A DNA stretch of 64,000 bases from Nonomuraea fuscirosea (GCF_003001935.1 NZ_PVNG01000016.1:236490-300489); one strand, 5' to 3'; shown: positions 32,952 to 41,818, counted from the first letter of the stretch. Numbers and translations: made by a program. Notes: a model not told the origin generated them from the sequence alone.

Positions 32952-33935
32952 TCACAGGCCGCTGAGGGCCCGCATGGCCTCCCGTTCGAGGCGGGTCAGG
33001 TCGTGCAGGACGGCGCCGGCCTGCTGGAGGGGCGCCGCGTCGCCGCTCTCCCCGGCCTTCGCGACCAGGGCGGCCACCTCCGCCCACAGGACGGCTGCCT
33101 CGCCGTACAGCCGGTGGCCGGTACGCAGGGCGGCGGCGTCGATCAGGCCGGCGCACTCGCCGAGGAAGTCCCGGTACAGGGCACGGAACAGGCCGCCGCC
33201 GGTTCCGGCCCGTTCCATCAGGTCGGCGGCCAGCGCCAGGTCCCGCCCCGGCCGCTCCGCGCGGGCGAGCCAGCCGGGCAGCAGCCCGGCCGCCTTCTCG
33301 ATGCCGCGATGACCCAGGTTCGCGATGGGCGGGGCCAGGAACGCCTCCGCGCAGGCCCTGATCGCGGGCACGAGCCGCTCCTGCCAGCGGGGCGCGTCCC
33401 CGGGGACGGCGACGGTGAACGACCGGTTCCGCGCGGTCATCGGCCCCCGCTCCGCCCGCGCCAGGGCCAGGGAGGCCAGGCTCGTCCGCACTGCGCCGCC
33501 CTGCTGCGCGGTGTCCACCAGGTACGCCTCGTGCTCGTCGTAGCCGTACATCGCCACGACATGACCGCCGAAGTGCGTCCTCGTCCCGAAGTACTCCAGG
33601 TGGTAGCAGTCGAGCTGCAGGCCGACCGGCCGGCCCGCGTCGATCGGCCCGGCCACGTTCCGCCACGCCCTGCCCGCCGATGTCGTCTCCTCGGTGCGCG
33701 ACGTCAGCCCCAGCCGGGCGGCCAGGTTCACGGTCAGCGCGTACGGCTTGACCCGGCCCCCGAGGAACGGGAACGGCTGGTTCCTGCTGTCCCAGTAGAC
33801 GAACGACAGCCCGGAGCCGAGCCCGAACAGCATCGGCTCGGACAGGTCGAGCCCCTCGTGCCGCAGCAGCACGCCCAGCGCCGTCGTCTCGCAGTGGTGC
33901 CCGCCCCGGGCGTCGATGTCCGGCACGATCGTCAT
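32952..33935 (-). CDS. BtrH-N domain protein (DUF4872-like C-terminus)
   Basis: 327 residues. The N-terminal domain (about 8-150) starts RGGHHCETTALGVLLRHEG, with the Cys-His-containing motif of BtrH, the butirosin acyltransferase that moves a side chain from an acyl carrier protein to the antibiotic; HVVAMYGYDEHEAYLVDTA provides a His and Asp that would complete a papain-like site. The C-terminal half is helical (DUF4872 type). No carrier protein or aminoglycoside gene is near, so the acceptor is unknown. The ATG at 33935 has GGAG ten bases before; further upstream codons show no domain. Confidence 0.75.
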   Translation of the reverse strand: MTIVPDIDARGGHHCETTALGVLLRHEGLDLSEPMLFGLGSGLSFVYWDSRNQPFPFLGGRVKPYALTVNLAARLGLTSRTEETTSAGRAWRNVAGPIDAGRPVGLQLDCYHLEYFGTRTHFGGHVVAMYGYDEHEAYLVDTAQQGGAVRTSLASLALARAERGPMTARNRSFTVAVPGDAPRWQERLVPAIRACAEAFLAPPIANLGHRGIEKAAGLLPGWLARAERPGRDLALAADLMERAGTGGGLFRALYRDFLGECAGLIDAAALRTGHRLYGEAAVLWAEVAALVAKAGESGDAAPLQQAGAVLHDLTRLEREAMRALSGL

Positions 33936-34057
33936 GTCCTGCTCCAGTGGTGCGTCGGGTCGAAGGGCACGGGACCGAGCATGCCGTCTCCCCCGGGGGG
34001 AGAGTCCAGCCGGGTCCCGCCCCTGGCTCGATCCCCGGTAAGGGATCACCATGGCAT

Positions 34058-34088
34058 GGAGGTGATGAAGGTGAGCAAGCGCACATGA
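34058..34088 (+). other. Five-codon leader ORF coupled to the acyl-CoA ligase
   Basis: GGAGGTGAT (34058-34066), then GTG AGC AAG CGC ACA TGA (34071-34088) encoding MSKRT. The start is eight bases after GGAGG. The TGA overlaps the ligase ATG (34085-34087) as ATGA. The ligase itself has no other good ribosome site. Confidence 0.55.
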
Positions 34089-35653
34089 GGAACGAACGAC
34101 CCAGGCCGGCGCTCTCGTACGAACCCCTGACCCCCACGAGCTTCCTCCAGCGATCGGCCGCCGTGTTCGGCCCCAGGACGGCGGTCGTGGACGGCGAGCT
34201 GACGCTCACGTACGCCCGGCTGTGGGATCGGGCGCAGCGGCTGGCCGGCGCCCTGGCGGCGGCCGGAGTGCGGCCGGGGGACCGGGTCGCGGTGCTGGCC
34301 GCCAACGGCCACCAGCTGCTGGAGGCCACCTTCGGCGTCCCCGCCGCGGGCGCCGTCATGGTGCCGATGAACATCCGCCTGTCCGCCGCCGAACTGGCCT
34401 ACATCCTCGGCCACGCCGAGGTGTCCGTGCTGCTGCACGACGACGCGTCCGCGGAGCTGGCCCGCGCGGCGGCCCGCGGAACGGCGGTGCTGCTGGTGCC
34501 GTCCGCCGAGTACGAGCAGCGCGTCGAAGCGGCCGACCCCCTCCTCGTTCCGGTCGAGGACGAACTGTCGCCCCTGTCGATCAACTACACCAGCGGCACC
34601 ACGGGGCGCCCGAAGGGAGTCGTCTACCACCACCGGGGCGCCTACCTCCAGTCCCTGGCCATGGCCCTGCACACCAGGCTCGACGCCGGCAGCGGCTACC
34701 TGTGGACGCTGCCCATGTTCCACTGCCACGGCTGGTGCTTCCCATGGGCGGTGACGCTGGCCGGCGCCCGCCACATCTGCCTGCCCAAGGTCGAGCCGGG
34801 CGAGGCGTGGCGGCTGATCCGCGCCCACCGCGTCACCCACCTGTGCGGCGCCCCGACCGTCCTCACCTCGCTGCTCGCACATGACGACGCGCCCGCGGCC
34901 GAGCTCGACCCCCGCCTGCTGGCCTGCGTCGGCGGCGCGCCCCCGAGCCCCGCGCTGCTGCGCCGCGCCCTGCGCGCCGGGATCGACGTCATCCACCTGT
35001 ACGGCCTGACCGAGACCTACGGCCCCGCCGTCATCTGCCAGCCGCAGCCCGAGTGGAGCGGCCTGGACGCCGAGGAGTCGGCCGCGCTGACCGCCCGCCA
35101 GGGCGTGGGCAACGTGATCGCCCAGCGTGTGCGGGTCGTCGGCGAGGACGGCTGCGACGTGCCGGCCGACGCCGCCACGATCGGCGAGATCGCGGTCCGC
35201 GGCAACGACGTCATGGTGGGCTACCACCGTGACCCGGAGGCCACGGAGCGGGCCGCGCCCGACGGGTGGTTCCGTACCGGAGACCTGGGGGTGGTCCACC
35301 CCGACGGCTACGTGCGCCTCGTCGACCGCGCCAAGGACGTGATCATCTCGGGCGGCGAGAACATCGCCTCCGTCGAGGTGGAGAACGCGCTGCTCAGCCA
35401 TCCCGGCGTGGCGGAGGCCGCGGTCGTCGCGCGGCCGGACGAACACTGGGGCGAGGTGCCCGTCGCCTACGTCACCCTCGCACCCGGCGCTCAGGTCACC
35501 GAGGGCGAGCTCATCGAACACGTACGCACCCGCCTGGCCCGCTTCAAAGCCCCCAAGGCGGTCCGCTTCGGCGAGCTGCCGAAGACCTCCACCGGCAAGA
35601 TCCAGAAGAACGTGCTCCGCCGGCAGGCCGCCTCACCTGCGGACATAGGTTAA
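34085..35653 (+). CDS. Acyl-CoA ligase (AMP-binding, FadD-like)
   Basis: 522 residues. The adenylation domain shows A3 INYTSGTTGRPKGV (about 166-179), A5 LYGLTETYGP, A7 GWFRTGDLG and A10 PKTSTGKIQKN with the catalytic Lys. Activates a carboxylic acid as acyl-AMP and joins it to CoA; by length and the segment VVYHHRGAYLQSL it is close to the medium-chain or DMSP/methylmercaptopropionate-like ligases. The exact acid is unknown. Translation seems coupled to a five-codon leader whose stop overlaps the ATG. An amino-acid permease follows after 57 bases on the same strand and may be co-transcribed. Confidence 0.88.
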   Translation: MRNERPRPALSYEPLTPTSFLQRSAAVFGPRTAVVDGELTLTYARLWDRAQRLAGALAAAGVRPGDRVAVLAANGHQLLEATFGVPAAGAVMVPMNIRLSAAELAYILGHAEVSVLLHDDASAELARAAARGTAVLLVPSAEYEQRVEAADPLLVPVEDELSPLSINYTSGTTGRPKGVVYHHRGAYLQSLAMALHTRLDAGSGYLWTLPMFHCHGWCFPWAVTLAGARHICLPKVEPGEAWRLIRAHRVTHLCGAPTVLTSLLAHDDAPAAELDPRLLACVGGAPPSPALLRRALRAGIDVIHLYGLTETYGPAVICQPQPEWSGLDAEESAALTARQGVGNVIAQRVRVVGEDGCDVPADAATIGEIAVRGNDVMVGYHRDPEATERAAPDGWFRTGDLGVVHPDGYVRLVDRAKDVIISGGENIASVEVENALLSHPGVAEAAVVARPDEHWGEVPVAYVTLAPGAQVTEGELIEHVRTRLARFKAPKAVRFGELPKTSTGKIQKNVLRRQAASPADIG

Positions 35654-35710
35654 GGAACACCCAGCGGGGAAGATCGCATCCACGGGGAGACGATCGGCAG
35701 TGGGGGCGTC

Positions 35711-37132
35711 ATGGTCACTTCGCGCAGCATGTTCCGGCGCAAACCGGTCGACCGGATCGCCACCGAACACGAGGGAGAGCTGGAAAGGTCGCTCGGCCTG
35801 TGGCAGCTCACCGCCATCGGGGTCGGCGGCATCATCGGCGCGGGCATCTTCGCCCTGGCCGGCGCCGTCGCCAACGAGACCGCCGGGCCCGCCGTGCTGG
35901 TGTCGTTCCTCATCGCGGGCATCGCCAGCGCCGCCGCCGCGCTCTCCTACGCCGAGTTCGCCGGGCTCATCCCGAAGGCCGGCTCCGCCTACACCTACGG
36001 CTACGCCGTCCTCGGCGAGATCGTCGGCTGGTTCATCGGCTGGGACCTGCTGCTGGAGTACACCGCGATCGTCGCGGTCGTCGGCATCGGCATCTCCGGC
36101 TACTTCGGCTTCCTGCTCCAGCAACTCGGCCTCGGCCTGCCCGCGTGGATGCTCGGCGCGCCCGGCACCGGCGAGGGACACGTGGTCGACCTGTTCGCGG
36201 TGGTGCTCTGCCTGCTCATCGCCTTCCTGCTGAACCTCGGCATCCGCGCCGCCGCCCGGTTCGAGACCGTCGTGGTCGGGATCAAGGTCGCCGTCGTGCT
36301 GCTGGTCATCGTCGTCGGCTTCTTCCACATCAACACCGCCAACTACACGCCGTTCTTCCCGTTCGGGATCGGCGGGGCCATCACCGGCGCCGCCACCGTC
36401 TTCTTCGCCGTCTTCGGCTACGACGCGATGAGCACCGCCGCGGAGGAGTCACGCGACGCCACCCGCCACATGCCGAGGGCCATCATCTACTCGCTCATCA
36501 TCGCCATGATCCTGTACGTGCTGGCCACCCTCGTCCTGACCGGCATGCAGAACTACCGGGAGATCGACCCGGAGAGCGGCTTCTCCACGGCCTTCGCCTC
36601 GGTCGGGCTCTCCGGCCTGGCCACCCTGATCGCGGTCGGGGCCATCATCGGCATCCTCACCGTCATGTTCACGTTCATGCTCGGCGTCACCCGCGTCTGG
36701 TTCTCGATGAGCAGGGACGGGCTGCTGCCCGCCTGGTTCGCCAAGCTGCATCCGGTACGGCGGGTGCCGACCCGGGTCACCTGGATCGTCGGGGCCGCCT
36801 CCGCGGTGATCGCCGGCTTCCTGCCGATCCGCGAGGCGGCCGAACTGACGAACATCGGCATCCTGCTGGCGTTCGTGGTCGTGTGCGTGGCCGTCATCGT
36901 CCTCCGCTACCGCCAGCCCGACCTGCCCCGCTCCTTCCGCACACCCTGGATGCCTGTGGTGCCGGCCGTCGGGGTCGTCTTCTCGATCTGGCTCATCACC
37001 TTCCTCGCCCCGGAGACCTGGCTCCGCTTCGGCGTCTGGTTCGTCATCGGCCTGATCATCTACTTCACCTACAGCCGCCGCCACTCGGCACTGAACGCCA
37101 CCCCACCCGATTCCAGCGGCCCCACCCCCTGA
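35711..37132 (+). CDS. APC-superfamily amino acid permease
   Basis: 473 residues, about twelve membrane spans. The first helix has the APC signature GLWQLTAIGVGGIIGAGIF with the unwound GxG segment that binds substrate; SYAEFAGLIPKAGSAYTY and FFAVFGYDAMSTAAEE are typical of the cationic amino acid transporter (CAT) subgroup. Probably imports or exchanges arginine, lysine or another amine, which is a family inference. It lies 57 bases behind the acyl-CoA ligase gene. The start ATG at 35711 follows GGGGG; the first 30 residues are cytoplasmic and basic. Confidence 0.88.
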   Translation: MVTSRSMFRRKPVDRIATEHEGELERSLGLWQLTAIGVGGIIGAGIFALAGAVANETAGPAVLVSFLIAGIASAAAALSYAEFAGLIPKAGSAYTYGYAVLGEIVGWFIGWDLLLEYTAIVAVVGIGISGYFGFLLQQLGLGLPAWMLGAPGTGEGHVVDLFAVVLCLLIAFLLNLGIRAAARFETVVVGIKVAVVLLVIVVGFFHINTANYTPFFPFGIGGAITGAATVFFAVFGYDAMSTAAEESRDATRHMPRAIIYSLIIAMILYVLATLVLTGMQNYREIDPESGFSTAFASVGLSGLATLIAVGAIIGILTVMFTFMLGVTRVWFSMSRDGLLPAWFAKLHPVRRVPTRVTWIVGAASAVIAGFLPIREAAELTNIGILLAFVVVCVAVIVLRYRQPDLPRSFRTPWMPVVPAVGVVFSIWLITFLAPETWLRFGVWFVIGLIIYFTYSRRHSALNATPPDSSGPTP

Positions 37133-37238
37133 GCACCCATCCTCCTCTTCCGCCGGTGGCCGCTGCCGCGGGCTCGTCACATCGGGGCGGTCGGGAACGT
37201 CAAAGCGGTGAAGGATCGCTATGACGAGGTAGGGCGCC

Positions 37239-38162
37239 ATGAACGACGACGAATTCCTGGCCGGCCGGTTCGAGGAGCACCGGGGACACCTGAAGGCGGT
37301 GGCGTACCGGATGCTGGGGTCGCTCAGTGAGGCCGACGACGCCGTGCAGGAGGCGTGGTTGCGGCTCAGCCGAGCAGGTGCGGGAGATGTGGAGAACCTG
37401 GGCGGGTGGCTCACCACGGTCGTCGGGCGGGTGTGCCTCGACATGCTGCGCACCCGCACGTCGCGTCGTGAGGAGTCGCTTGAGTCGCGGCTGCCCGATC
37501 CGGTGGTGAGCCCGCCCGACGGCCTCGACCCCGAGCAGGCGGCCCTGGTCGCCGACTCCGTCGGGCTGGCGTTGCTGGTGGTGCTGGAGTCGCTCAGCCC
37601 GGCCGAGCGGCTGGCGTTCGTGCTGCACGACATGTTCGCGGTGCCGTTCGAGGAGATCGCGCCGCTCGTGGGGCGCTCGCCCGCCGCGGCCAGGCAGCTG
37701 GCCAGCCGGGCGCGGCGGCGGGTGCGCGGGTCGGCTCCCGTGCCCGACCCCGACATGGGCCGGCAGCGGGAGGTCGTCGAGGCGTTCGTGGCCGCCGCGC
37801 ACCGGGGTGATCTGACCGCGCTGGTCGCCGTGCTCGACCCGGACGTGGTGCTGCGGGTCGACGCGGGCGCGCTGGCCGAGGCCGCGGGGCCGCGGGCCAA
37901 GGTGGGCGCGCTGGCCCAAGGCGGCTACGCGGAGCTGCGCGGCGCGGAGCAGGTGGCCGGGCAGGCGGTCACGTTCCGCCGCCATTCGCCGTCGTCGGCG
38001 CACCCGGCGCTGGTCAACGGCCAGGCTGGGCTGGTCAACACCATCGACGGCCGGCCGTCCGCGGTGATGAGCTTCACGATCGAGAACGGGCGCATCGTCG
38101 GGATCGACATCCTGGCCGACCCGGACCGCCTGGCCACCCTCGACCTGACCGTGACGAGGTGA
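37239..38162 (+). CDS. sigJ: ECF sigma factor SigJ (ECF41 type)
   Basis: 307 residues. Sigma region 2 (about 8-75: EEHRGHLKAVAYRMLGSLSEADDAVQEAWLRL is the classic start), a linker with RLPDPV corresponding to the WLPEPL element of ECF41, region 4 (about 110-165: LSPAERLAFVLHDMFAVPFEEIA), then a SnoaL-like C-terminal domain (about 178-307) with VDAGALAEA and ADPDRL in place of the DGGGK and NPDKL motifs. In this group the C-terminal domain controls activity in place of an anti-sigma factor. The usual partner (a carboxymuconolactone decarboxylase or oxidoreductase) is not adjacent, which is odd. Confidence 0.9.
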   Translation: MNDDEFLAGRFEEHRGHLKAVAYRMLGSLSEADDAVQEAWLRLSRAGAGDVENLGGWLTTVVGRVCLDMLRTRTSRREESLESRLPDPVVSPPDGLDPEQAALVADSVGLALLVVLESLSPAERLAFVLHDMFAVPFEEIAPLVGRSPAAARQLASRARRRVRGSAPVPDPDMGRQREVVEAFVAAAHRGDLTALVAVLDPDVVLRVDAGALAEAAGPRAKVGALAQGGYAELRGAEQVAGQAVTFRRHSPSSAHPALVNGQAGLVNTIDGRPSAVMSFTIENGRIVGIDILADPDRLATLDLTVTR

Positions 38163-38187
38163 TGACCGACTGACCGTGACAGTCGGC

Positions 38188-38262
38188 TGACCGGTGCCGG
38201 GGTGACCGGTGCCGGGGTGACTGGTGCTGGGTTGACTGGTGGCGGGTCGATCGGCCGCGGGT
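38188..38262. repeat. Five 15-bp tandem repeats
   Basis: TGACCGGTGCCGGGG occurs at 38188 and 38203, with diverged copies at 38218, 38233 and 38248. They fill much of the 137-base space between sigJ and the convergent XRE-cupin gene. Confidence 0.8.
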
Positions 38263-38299
38263 CGTGTGGCGGACCAGGTGGCGGGCTTACTTGGCGGGG

Positions 38300-38878
38300 T
38301 TACTTGGCGGTGGGGCGGGCGCGGACGTGCATGCGTTCGCCCTGGGGGCCGAACAGGGCCAGGACCTCGCTGGGCTCCTCGTCCGGGTTGACGAACGCGT
38401 GTGGCGTCCGCGTGTCGAACTCCGCCACCTCTCCCGCTGCCAGCGTGACGTCATGCTGCCCGAGCAGCAACCGCAGCCGCCCCGACAGCACGTAGAGCCA
38501 CTCGTAACCCTCGTGGACCTGCTGCTCGGGCTCGTAGCCGGGCCAGCGCGGGGGATAGATCTGCTTGTACGCCTGCATCCCGCCCGGCCGCCGGCTCAGC
38601 GGGATGTACGTCATCCCGTGGCGGTCGATCGGGGTCATGTGCACGCGCGGGTCGCCGGTGACCGGGGCGTCGATCAGTTCGTCGAGCTGGACGTGGTAGG
38701 CCCTGGCCAGCAGGAGCAGCAGCTCCAGGGTGGGTTTGCGGCCGCCCGACTCCAGCCGCGACAGGGTGCTGACCGAGATGCCGGTGCTCTTGGAGACCTG
38801 CGCCAGCGTCGTGTCCCGCTTCTGCCGCAGCGCCTTCAGCCGGGGACCGACCGCCCGCAGCACGTCGTCGAGTTCCAT
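38300..38878 (-). CDS. XRE-cupin transcriptional regulator
   Basis: 192 residues. HTH (about 10-65: LKALRQKRDTTLAQVSKSTGISVSTLSRLE) followed by a cupin domain (about 105-190: YEWLYVLSGRLRLLLG, VAEFDTRTPHAFVNPDEEP). Such regulators sense small molecules or metals through the cupin. The ATG at 38878 follows a TTGACA promoter. The gene is divergent from a reductase/methyltransferase fusion, and a perfect inverted repeat covers its own -10 region, so it likely represses itself and may control the fusion gene. Confidence 0.88.
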   Translation of the reverse strand: MELDDVLRAVGPRLKALRQKRDTTLAQVSKSTGISVSTLSRLESGGRKPTLELLLLLARAYHVQLDELIDAPVTGDPRVHMTPIDRHGMTYIPLSRRPGGMQAYKQIYPPRWPGYEPEQQVHEGYEWLYVLSGRLRLLLGQHDVTLAAGEVAEFDTRTPHAFVNPDEEPSEVLALFGPQGERMHVRARPTAK

Positions 38879-38887
38879 GCGCTCCAG

Positions 38888-38916
38888 ATTGCCATTTCGG
38901 CAATGAAGTTTGTCAA
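38888..38916 (-). promoter_or_regulatory. TTGACA promoter with operator over the -10 box
   Basis: On the minus strand, TTGACA (38916-38911), 17 bases, then GGCAAT (38893-38888) as a weak -10. ATTGCC-N5-GGCAAT (38888-38904) is a perfect inverted repeat overlapping that box and lies 10 bases before the XRE-cupin ATG. Confidence 0.65.
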
Positions 38917-38986
38917 GCGGGCCCCCACGGACGGAAAGTGGCCGGAGCGCAGACAGGCACAGCAGACGTTCGAGAGGAATCGGGTG

Positions 38987-40555
38987 ATGGACGCTACATA
39001 CGACGTGGTGGTGATCGGCGGCGGGGCCGCCGGGCTGAGCGGGGCGCTCACGCTGGGGCGGGCGCGACGCAGGGTGCTGGTGATCGACGCGGGCAGCCCG
39101 CGCAACGCCCCGGCCGCGGGCGTGCACACGTTCCTGGGGCACGAGGGCGTGCCGCCGCGTGAGCTGCTCGCCACCGGACGCGAAGAGGTCGCCGGGTACG
39201 GCGGCGAGGTGGTGACGGGCACGGTGGAGAAGGCGGAGCGGACCGGCGACGGGCGTTTCCGCGTCGTCCTCGACGACGGCTCCGCCGTCGAGGCGGGCCG
39301 GCTGCTGGTGACCACCGGCCTGGTGGACGAGCTGCCGCAGGTGGCCGGCCTGGCCGAACGGTGGGGCAAGGATGTGCTGCACTGCCCGTACTGCCACGGC
39401 TGGGAGGTGCGCGACCAGATCATCGGCGTCCTGAACACCGGACCGCTCGCCACGCACCAGGCCCTGCTGTGGCGGCAGCTGAGCCAGGACGTGACCCTCT
39501 ACCTGCACACCGGCCCCGAGCCGGGGGAGGAGGCGCGCGAGCAGCTCGCCGCCAGGGGTGTCACGGTGGTCGAGGGCGAGGTGGCCGGGCTCGCGGTGAG
39601 CGGCGGACGGCTGAGCGGCGTACGGCTGGCGGCCGGCGGCGAGGTGCCCTGCCAGGCCCTGGCCGTCGCCTCGCGCATGACCGGCCGGACCGAGCTGCTG
39701 GAGGGGCTCGGGCTGGAGACGGCCGAGCAGGAGATGGGCGGGCACGTCCTCGGCGTGTACGTGCCCTCGGGGCCCATGGGGGAGACCGCGGTGCCCGGCG
39801 TGTGGGTGGCGGGCAACGTGACCAGCGTGATCGACCAGGTGGTCGCCGCCGCCGCCGCGGGTGTGCGCGCCGGGGCGGCCATCAACGCCGACCTGGTCGC
39901 GCAGGAGACCCGCGAGGCCGTCGCCGCCCGCCGTACCGAGGAACTGGAGCGGCACTGGGACGCCCGTTACACCGAGAGCGGCCAGATCTGGAGCGGCGAG
40001 CCCAACGCGGTGCTCGTCCGCGAGGTCTCCGACCTGCCGCCGGGCCGGGCGCTCGACCTGGGCAGCGGCGAGGGCGGGGACGCGATCTGGCTCGCCCGCC
40101 GCGGCTGGCGGGTCACCGCCGCCGACGTCTCGGGCGTCGCCCTGCGCCGCGCCGCCGAGCAGGCCGAACGGGCGGGCGTGGCGGACCGGATCGACTGGCG
40201 GCGGCACGACCTCGCCGTCTCCTTCCCCGAGGGCGTCTTCGACCTCGTCTCGGCCTGCTTCCTGCACTCCACGATGGAGATGCCGCGCGAGAAGATCCTG
40301 CGCAGGGCCGCCGCGGCGGTCGCGCCCGGAGGGGTGCTGCTGGTCGCCGGGCACGCGGGCTGGCCGTCCTGGCACCCCGACCCGATCCCCGGCGTGCACT
40401 TCCCGACGCCGCAGGAGGTGTTCGACTCGCTGGAGCCGGCCGAGGGCGAGTGGGAGGTGCTGCGCAGCGAGGAGCAGGAACGCCTCCAGAACGATCCGGA
40501 AGGGCAGCCGACCACCCGTACGGACAACCTGCTCCTGCTCCGGCGCCTGCACTAA
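38987..40555 (+). CDS. Fused thioredoxin-reductase-like oxidoreductase and SAM methyltransferase
   Basis: 522 residues. Part one (1-315) is a thioredoxin-reductase-like flavoprotein: FAD loop VVIGGGAAGLSGALTLG, redox pair CPYC in LHCPYCHGWE near 130, and the FAD-binding end GVWVAGNVTS. Part two (about 320-522) is a class I methyltransferase: ALDLGSGEGGDAIWLARRG and VTAADVSGVAL. Such bifunctional proteins are known by annotation in actinobacteria, without a described reaction. The combination recalls gliotoxin and related pathways, where a TrxR-like enzyme oxidises dithiols and an S-methyltransferase caps them. The ATG at 38987 has GAGAGGA upstream; the divergent regulator is XRE-cupin. Confidence 0.88.
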   Translation: MDATYDVVVIGGGAAGLSGALTLGRARRRVLVIDAGSPRNAPAAGVHTFLGHEGVPPRELLATGREEVAGYGGEVVTGTVEKAERTGDGRFRVVLDDGSAVEAGRLLVTTGLVDELPQVAGLAERWGKDVLHCPYCHGWEVRDQIIGVLNTGPLATHQALLWRQLSQDVTLYLHTGPEPGEEAREQLAARGVTVVEGEVAGLAVSGGRLSGVRLAAGGEVPCQALAVASRMTGRTELLEGLGLETAEQEMGGHVLGVYVPSGPMGETAVPGVWVAGNVTSVIDQVVAAAAAGVRAGAAINADLVAQETREAVAARRTEELERHWDARYTESGQIWSGEPNAVLVREVSDLPPGRALDLGSGEGGDAIWLARRGWRVTAADVSGVALRRAAEQAERAGVADRIDWRRHDLAVSFPEGVFDLVSACFLHSTMEMPREKILRRAAAAVAPGGVLLVAGHAGWPSWHPDPIPGVHFPTPQEVFDSLEPAEGEWEVLRSEEQERLQNDPEGQPTTRTDNLLLLRRLH

Positions 40556-40560
40556 CGGAT

Positions 40561-41748
40561 CTACACTGTAAAGGCCCCGGGCCGGGCGCCGTAGGCGGTG
40601 CCCTTGCCGGAGAGCCGCGTCGAAGCGGCGGCGGCCACGAAGGCGGACTCGCCCGGCCGCAGCGTCAGGTCGTCGCCGAGCCTGGCCCCGCCCTCCACGC
40701 AGAGCACGATCCGCGGCACGCCCCCGGCCAGCTCGTGGGTGCTCTCGCCGGCCAGTTCGTAGCGGGTCAGGGCGAACTCGGGGGCCGGGGGACGGTAGTC
40801 GTACGCGCCGGCGGGGTCGCGCTCGGGCTCGACCAGGAACGGCTCGGACGGGCCGAAGTCGACGACGCGCATCAGCTCGGGCACGTCCACGTGCTTGGAG
40901 GTCAGGCCGCAGCGCAGGACGTTGTCGGAGTTGGCCATGATCTCGACGCCGATGCCGCCGAGGTAGGCGTGCGGCACCCCGGCGCCGAGGTAGAGGGCCT
41001 GGCCGGGAAGCAGTTCGACGTGGTTGAGCAGGAGGGCGGCGGTGATGCCCGGGTCGCCGGGGTAGGCGCGGGCGATGTCGCCGTAGGCGGCCAGCTCGGG
41101 CTCGTCCGAGTCGAGCAGCGCCCGTTCGATCAGGTCGCGCAGGGGGCGCGCGGCGTCGCCGAGCATCTCGGCGAACACGGTGCGCACCGCCCGCGCGGGC
41201 TCGCCGCCGATGAGCGTGTCGATCCAGGGCCGCAGGCCGGGCACGCCCAGCCGGTCGAGCAGACCGGCGGCGGAGGCGGGCGCGCGGAAGCCGCACAGGC
41301 CGTGGAAGGGGGTGAGGGCGCAGACCATCTCCGGCTTGTGGGAGGCGTCCTTGTACGTACGGGCGAAGTCGCCGAGCGCGATCCCGCGCGCGTTCTCGTC
41401 GGCGAAACCGGCCGCGGCCTGCTCGCTCGTGGGATGGACCTGGAGGGAGAGCGGGCGTTCGATGGCCAGGACCTTGAGCAGGTAGGGCAGCTCGGCCCCG
41501 AACCGGGCGGCGGTGCGCTCGCCGAGCGTGCCGGCGGGATCACGGGCGATGAGGTCGCCGAGCGGGACGTCCCCGACGGTCGAGGGGGCGCCTGGATGGG
41601 CGCCCATCCAAAGTTCGGCCTGCGGTTTCCCGGTCGGCTCCGTGCCGAACAGGCGCGGCAGGGCGGTGACCGAGCCCCAGTCGTAGGGGCGGACGGTGGT
41701 GGCCAGGCGCATGGGCGCGCTGGCCGGTGGCAGGTCGGGCTGTGGCAC
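40561..41748 (-). CDS. manA: Mannose-6-phosphate isomerase, class I
   Basis: 395 residues. Interconverts fructose-6-phosphate and mannose-6-phosphate, feeding GDP-mannose for wall glycans. Zinc ligands are visible in LQVHPTSEQ (Gln, His), KPEM (Glu) and GAGVPHAYLGG (His); the active-site Arg region is NVLRCGLTSKHVDV. Two cupin folds with a helical insert, normal length. The start may be ATG 41748 or ATG 41712 (the core YDWGS follows the second). It ends five bases from the convergent fusion gene. Confidence 0.93.
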   Translation of the reverse strand: MPQPDLPPASAPMRLATTVRPYDWGSVTALPRLFGTEPTGKPQAELWMGAHPGAPSTVGDVPLGDLIARDPAGTLGERTAARFGAELPYLLKVLAIERPLSLQVHPTSEQAAAGFADENARGIALGDFARTYKDASHKPEMVCALTPFHGLCGFRAPASAAGLLDRLGVPGLRPWIDTLIGGEPARAVRTVFAEMLGDAARPLRDLIERALLDSDEPELAAYGDIARAYPGDPGITAALLLNHVELLPGQALYLGAGVPHAYLGGIGVEIMANSDNVLRCGLTSKHVDVPELMRVVDFGPSEPFLVEPERDPAGAYDYRPPAPEFALTRYELAGESTHELAGGVPRIVLCVEGGARLGDDLTLRPGESAFVAAAASTRLSGKGTAYGARPGAFTV

Positions 41749-41818
41749 GGCGTCGGCTCCAATCGTCGTACTGGAGCGTAGAACGGTAGCGCCGCGTACG
41801 CGCGGCCGGGGGCGCCCG

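Noticed and set aside
38879..41296. Minus-strand continuation upstream of the XRE-cupin gene
   Set aside because: The frame stays open through the antisense of the fusion gene, but the HTH begins at 38878 and a promoter with operator lies just before it.
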